Source of the DNA: JASLBX01 sp036374175
GTDB lineage: Bacteria > Actinomycetota > Actinomycetes > Jiangellales > Jiangellaceae
Assembly (NCBI GenBank): GCA_036374175.1
Contig: DASUUH010000064.1
Location: 1-38,971 of the forward strand
Reading direction: 5' to 3'
Length of the DNA stretch: 38,971 nucleotides
Shown: positions 35,363 to 38,971 of the stretch, one piece after another
Layout: each line of letters opens with the position of its first letter
Numbering within the stretch: position 1 is the first letter of the stretch
The notes under the pieces: model-generated
What the model saw: the letters and a program-made list of their open reading frames with translations, nothing else
Database searches by the model: none
What the model was told of the DNA's origin: nothing
Position numbers and translations under genes: made by a program

Positions 35363-36774
35363 TGACCACCACCGCTCATCCCGAGCTGGAAGGCTTGGGC
35401 CGCTACGAGTATGGCTGGGCGGACAGTGACGCCGCCGGAGCCATCGCACGACGTGGCCTGTCCGAAGAGGTCGTCCGCGAGATCTCGGCGTTGAAGAATG
35501 AGCCTGATTGGATGCTCGAGACTCGCCTCAAGGCGCTGCGGCTGTTCAACAAGAAGCCACTGCCGACGTGGGGCGCCGACCTGTCGACCATTGACTTCGA
35601 CAACATCAAGTACTTCGTCCGCTCCACCGAGAAGCAGGCGACGACCTGGGACGAGCTGCCCGCGGACATCAAGAACACCTACGACAAGCTGGGCATCCCC
35701 GAGGCCGAGAAGCAGCGGTTGATCGCGGGTGTCGCGGCTCAGTATGAGTCCGAAGTGGTGTACCACAAGATCCGTGAAGACCTCGAGGAGCAGGGTGTCG
35801 TCTTCCTCGACACCGACACCGGCCTGCGCGAGTACCCCGAGCTGTTCAAGGAGTACTTCGCCACGGTGATCCCGGCCGGAGACAACAAGTTCTCCGCCCT
35901 GAACACCGCGGTGTGGTCCGGTGGAAGCTTCATCTACGTGCCTCCCGGTGTCCACGTCGACATCCCGCTGCAGGCCTACTTCCGGATCAACACCGAGAAC
36001 ATGGGCCAGTTCGAGCGGACGCTGATCATCGTCGACGAGGGTGCGTACGTGCACTACGTCGAGGGCTGTACCGCGCCGATCTACTCGTCGGACTCGCTGC
36101 ACAGCGCGGTCGTCGAGATCATCGTCAAGAAGAACGCTCGCGCCCGGTACACGACCATCCAGAACTGGTCGAACAACGTGTACAACCTGGTGACCAAGCG
36201 AGCCACTGCGGCCGAGGGCGCCACCATGGAATGGATCGACGGCAACATCGGATCGAAGATCACGATGAAGTACCCGGCCATCTGGCTGATGGGCGAGCAC
36301 GCCAAGGGCGAGACCCTGTCGGTGGCATTCGCGGGTGAGGGTCAGCATCAGGACGCCGGCGCCAAGATGGTTCACATGGCGCCGCACACGTCCTCGACGA
36401 TCGTGTCCAAGTCGGTGGCGCGGGCCGGCGGGCGTACGTCGTACCGCGGCCTGGTCCAGGTCATGCCGCGCGCAACGCACAGCGCCAGCACGGTGAAATG
36501 CGACGCGCTGCTGATCGACACGATCTCGCGGTCGGACACCTACCCGTACGTCGACGTGCGCAACGACGACGTGTCGATGGGCCACGAAGCGACCGTCTCC
36601 AAGGTCAGCGAGGACCAGCTGTTCTACCTGATGAGCCGCGGGCTGAACGAGGACGAGGCGATGGCCATGATCGTCCGCGGGTTCGTCGAGCCGATCGCTC
36701 GCGAGCTCCCGATGGAGTACGCCCTCGAGCTCAACCGGCTGATCGAGCTGCAGATGGAAGGCGCGGTGGGCTGA
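35362..36774 (+). CDS. sufB: Fe-S cluster assembly scaffold protein SufB
   Basis: SufB is the scaffold on which the SufBC2D complex builds Fe-S clusters. The 470-residue product has the family motifs across its length: YEYGWADSDAAGA near the N-terminus, TWGADLSTIDFDNIKYFVR, SFIYVPPGVHVDIPLQAYFRIN, EGCTAPIYSSDSLHSAVVEI, MEWIDGNIGS, and STVKCDALLIDTISRSDTYPY with the conserved Cys at about residue 378 followed by a C-terminal helical region. No intein is present, unlike in several mycobacterial SufB proteins. AGAGGA about 7 bases before the ATG is a good ribosome site inside sufR. Confidence 0.98.
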   Translation: MTTTAHPELEGLGRYEYGWADSDAAGAIARRGLSEEVVREISALKNEPDWMLETRLKALRLFNKKPLPTWGADLSTIDFDNIKYFVRSTEKQATTWDELPADIKNTYDKLGIPEAEKQRLIAGVAAQYESEVVYHKIREDLEEQGVVFLDTDTGLREYPELFKEYFATVIPAGDNKFSALNTAVWSGGSFIYVPPGVHVDIPLQAYFRINTENMGQFERTLIIVDEGAYVHYVEGCTAPIYSSDSLHSAVVEIIVKKNARARYTTIQNWSNNVYNLVTKRATAAEGATMEWIDGNIGSKITMKYPAIWLMGEHAKGETLSVAFAGEGQHQDAGAKMVHMAPHTSSTIVSKSVARAGGRTSYRGLVQVMPRATHSASTVKCDALLIDTISRSDTYPYVDVRNDDVSMGHEATVSKVSEDQLFYLMSRGLNEDEAMAMIVRGFVEPIARELPMEYALELNRLIELQMEGAVG

Positions 36775-36777
36775 GCC

Positions 36778-38010
36778 TTGACGACGCCCTTTGCATCCAC
36801 CACAGAAGAGAAGCAGATGAAGGCTCAGCACGGCCTGGCCGAGCACTCGCACGGCGCCGGCGTTGCCGCCAACGGCCACGGCGGCAGCTCGCTGCACAAG
36901 TTCGCGTCCTTCGACGTCGACGCCCACCCGGTGCCGCGCGGCCGCGAGGAGGAGTGGCGGTTCACACCCATGGCCCGCCTGCGCAGCCTGCACGACGACG
37001 CGGCCCTGGACGGCCACGACTACGAGGTGACGGTCGATGCCGATCCTGTGGTCCGCGTCGAAACGCTCACCTCGGACGACCCGCAGTTCGCGGTCGCCAG
37101 GGGTTCGTCCGGTTACGTGCCTATCGACCGGCCGTCCGCGCGGGCCTGGGCGGCAGCGGACAAGGTGCTGGCACTGACAGTGCCGGCTGAAGGAGCCGCT
37201 GAGCGGCCCACCTACGTACGGCTGCGTGGCCTATCCGCCGAGAAGGCCGCCGCCGGCCATGTCGTCATCACCGCCGAGCCGTACAGCACGGCGGTCGTGG
37301 TCATCGAGTACGGGGGCTCTGCGACCTTCAACGACAACGTCGAGATCGTTACCGGCGACGGCGCGAGGCTCGTGGTGGTGAGCCTGCAGGACTGGGCCGA
37401 CGACGCCACGCACCTGTCGCACCATCACGTGCGGGTGGGCCGCGACGCGACGGTCCGGCACGTCATCGTGACGTTCGGCGGTGACCTGGTCCGCACCTAC
37501 ACCTCGCTCGACTACGCCGGTCCGGGTGGCGAAGCCGACCTACTCGGGATGTACTTCGCCGATGCAGGCCAGCACATCGAGAACCGGCTCTTCGTCGACC
37601 ACAACACGCCCCGCGCGAAAAGCAACGTCGAATACAAGGGCGCGCTACAGGGCGAGAAGGCACACGCGGTATGGATCGGTGACGTGCTCATCCGGCCCGA
37701 GGCGCTCGGGATCCAGACGTATGAGCTGAACCGCAACCTGGTGCTCACCGAAGGGGCCCGGGCGGACTCGGTGCCGAACCTGGAGATCTTGACCGGCGAG
37801 ATCGAGGGTGCCGGTCACGCCAGCGCCACCGGCCGGTTCGACGACGAGCAGCTGTTCTACCTGCAGTCGCGCGGGATTCCGGCGGACGTGGCCAGGCGAC
37901 TGGTCGTTCGTGGCTTCTTCGCCGCGCTGGTCGGCAGGATCGGCGTGCCGGAGCTCAACGATCGCTTCACCGACGCCATCGAGCGCGAGCTCGAACGCGC
38001 CGAACCCTGA
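36778..38010 (+). CDS. sufD: Fe-S cluster assembly protein SufD
   Basis: SufD pairs with SufB in the SufBC2D scaffold. The 410-residue product has a variable His/Gly-rich N-terminus, then FDVDAHPVPRGREEEWRFTP (about residues 44-63), a beta-helix core, and the C-terminal signatures KSNVEYKGALQGE, IQTYELNRNLVLTEGA, NLEILTGEIEGAGHASATG and QLFYLQSRGIP. The His in GAGHASATG is the position found near the SufB/SufD active interface. The start is uncertain: a TTG at 36778 lies 3 bases after the sufB stop, and an ATG at 36817 (residue 14) with AGAGAAG before it is a good alternative. Confidence 0.95.
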   Translation: MTTPFASTTEEKQMKAQHGLAEHSHGAGVAANGHGGSSLHKFASFDVDAHPVPRGREEEWRFTPMARLRSLHDDAALDGHDYEVTVDADPVVRVETLTSDDPQFAVARGSSGYVPIDRPSARAWAAADKVLALTVPAEGAAERPTYVRLRGLSAEKAAAGHVVITAEPYSTAVVVIEYGGSATFNDNVEIVTGDGARLVVVSLQDWADDATHLSHHHVRVGRDATVRHVIVTFGGDLVRTYTSLDYAGPGGEADLLGMYFADAGQHIENRLFVDHNTPRAKSNVEYKGALQGEKAHAVWIGDVLIRPEALGIQTYELNRNLVLTEGARADSVPNLEILTGEIEGAGHASATGRFDDEQLFYLQSRGIPADVARRLVVRGFFAALVGRIGVPELNDRFTDAIERELERAEP

Positions 38011-38049
38011 GCCCACTGACCTGACGAGAAGAATGAGGCAGCACTACCG

Positions 38050-38808
38050 ATGACCACTCTTGAAATCCGCGATCTGCACGTGTCGGTCGAGACCGATACC
38101 GGCCCGGTGGAGATCCTGTGCGGCGTCGACCTGGCAGTGCGGGCCGGGGAGATTCACGCGATCATGGGCCCGAACGGGTCCGGCAAGTCCACCCTCGCCT
38201 ACTCGATCGCCGGGCACCCGAAGTACACCGTGACGCGCGGGTCGGTGACCCTCGGCGGCGAGGACGTTCTGGCCATGACGGTCGACGAGCGGGCCCGGGC
38301 CGGGCTGTTCCTCGCCATGCAGTACCCGGTCGAGGTCCCGGGCGTCTCGGTGTCGAACTTCCTTCGCAGCGCGAAGACGGCCGTCGACGGCGAGGCGCCG
38401 AAGCTGCGGACTTGGGTCAAGGACGTCAAGGAGGCGATGAGCCACCTGGCCATGGACGAGAAGTTCGCCGAGCGCGACCTGAACACCGGGTTCTCCGGCG
38501 GCGAGAAGAAGCGCCACGAGATCCTCCAGCTCGAGCTGCTGGACCCGAAGGTCGCCATCCTCGACGAGACCGACTCGGGGCTCGACATCGACGCGTTGCG
38601 TGTCGTCTCCGAGGGCGTCAACCGGTTCGCGGCCCGCGAGGAGAAGGGCGTCCTGCTGATCACGCACTACACGCGCATCCTGCGCTACATCAAGCCGGAC
38701 TTCGTGCACGTGTTCGTCGGTGGCCGCATCGCCGAGGAAGGCGGCCCGGAGCTGGCCGACAAGCTCGAGGCCGACGGTTACGTCAGCTACACCGGCGCGA
38801 AGGCCTGA
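38050..38808 (+). CDS. sufC: Fe-S cluster assembly ATPase SufC
   Basis: SufC is the ABC-type ATPase that drives the SufBC2D complex. The 252-residue product has Walker A GPNGSGKST (40-48), the ABC signature FSGGEKKRHE, Walker B VAILDETDSGLDIDAL and the H-loop LITHYTRIL, with the SufC-typical AMQYPVEVPGVSV insertion region. It is cytosolic although it looks like a transporter ATPase. It follows sufD by 39 bases and precedes sufS by about 60 bases. Confidence 0.97.
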   Translation: MTTLEIRDLHVSVETDTGPVEILCGVDLAVRAGEIHAIMGPNGSGKSTLAYSIAGHPKYTVTRGSVTLGGEDVLAMTVDERARAGLFLAMQYPVEVPGVSVSNFLRSAKTAVDGEAPKLRTWVKDVKEAMSHLAMDEKFAERDLNTGFSGGEKKRHEILQLELLDPKVAILDETDSGLDIDALRVVSEGVNRFAAREEKGVLLITHYTRILRYIKPDFVHVFVGGRIAEEGGPELADKLEADGYVSYTGAKA

Positions 38809-38870
38809 CCCACCCACTCCCGCCGATCATGCAAGAGCGGGGCCGACGACACGCCGAGGAGGTGAACGTA

Positions 38871-38971
38871 GTGCCAGGCCAGAGCGGTCCAGCACTGGAC
38901 GTTGAGCTGATCCGCAAGGACTTCCCGATTCTCGAGCGGCGGCTGGCCGGCGACACCCCGCTGGTCTACCT
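38871..38971 (+). CDS. sufS: Cysteine desulfurase SufS, 3' end cut by window
   Basis: Only the first 33 residues are visible. They read into IRKDFPILERRLAG and TPLVYL, the usual N-terminal opening of the SufS/CsdA class of PLP-dependent cysteine desulfurases, which supply sulfur to SufU and SufBCD. I chose the GTG at 38871, which has AGGAGG 8 bases upstream; a GTG at 38862 overlaps that site. Position directly after sufC fits the standard suf order. The active-site lysine and cysteine lie beyond the window. Confidence 0.88.
   Translation, partial: MPGQSGPALDVELIRKDFPILERRLAGDTPLVY

Noticed and set aside
35359..37017. 552-residue open frame antisense to sufB
   Set aside because: Same effect; sufB covers the region with conserved motifs throughout.

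Overview
The window is a GC-rich stretch of an actinobacterial chromosome. The markers are WhiA, RbpA, OpcA, a mycothiol-dependent isomerase family protein, GTG/TTG starts, 1-10 base stop/start overlaps and the uvrC-rapZ-yvcK-whiA-gap-pgk-tpiA-secG and tkt-tal-pgi-zwf-opcA-pgl blocks. The genus cannot be fixed from the sequence alone. No rRNA, tRNA, CRISPR array, phage gene or insertion sequence was recognised. Most of the window is conserved core genome; the less usual material sits between these blocks.

1-8.8 kb: DNA repair and odds and ends. The window opens inside uvrB, which overlaps a small MmcQ/YjbR protein gene. A gap of about 510 bases with two palindromes and a probable yybP-ykoY (Mn2+) riboswitch leads into a TerC-family membrane protein gene. 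A small membrane protein, a DinB/MDMPI-family gene on the minus strand, uvrA and a Rieske lipoprotein gene follow. 8.8-16.9 kb: uvrC, rapZ, yvcK and whiA form one overlapping unit, then gap, pgk and tpiA form a glycolytic unit. Both uvrA and uvrC are preceded by sequences with the layout of the actinobacterial RecA-independent DNA-damage promoter (TTGTCR, three bases, eight bases, TANNNT), which suggests that nucleotide excision repair is co-induced by PafBC.

16.9-27.7 kb: a convergent single gene for a winged-helix (AbiEi-like) plus Vsr/DUF559-like nuclease protein, then secG and rbpA. A minus-strand pentose-phosphate operon (tkt, tal, pgi, zwf, opcA, pgl, reading right to left) is interrupted only by a small plus-strand gene for a membrane-anchored CxxCxGxG protein. 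27.7-34.5 kb: ctaB (heme O synthase) and a membrane protein gene, then an accessory island with an LPXTG wall-anchored acidic protein, a 450-base non-coding stretch with a 24-base tandem repeat, and a secreted LVIVD-repeat protein. The minus-strand group ABC ATPase, ABC-2 permease and ctaA (heme A synthase) follows. 34.5-39 kb: the SUF iron-sulfur operon sufR-sufB-sufD-sufC-sufS, cut by the window end inside sufS.

The genes group into genome repair (uvrA/B/C), central carbon flux and NADPH supply (gap/pgk/tpiA, pentose-phosphate genes), respiratory heme assembly (ctaB/ctaA), Fe-S cluster assembly (suf) and envelope functions. No clearly new multi-gene system is visible. The points most worth testing are the paired damage promoters, the altered UvrA motifs, a matching 58-base palindromic repeat at two loci, and the LPXTG/LVIVD island with its repeat and operator-like palindrome.
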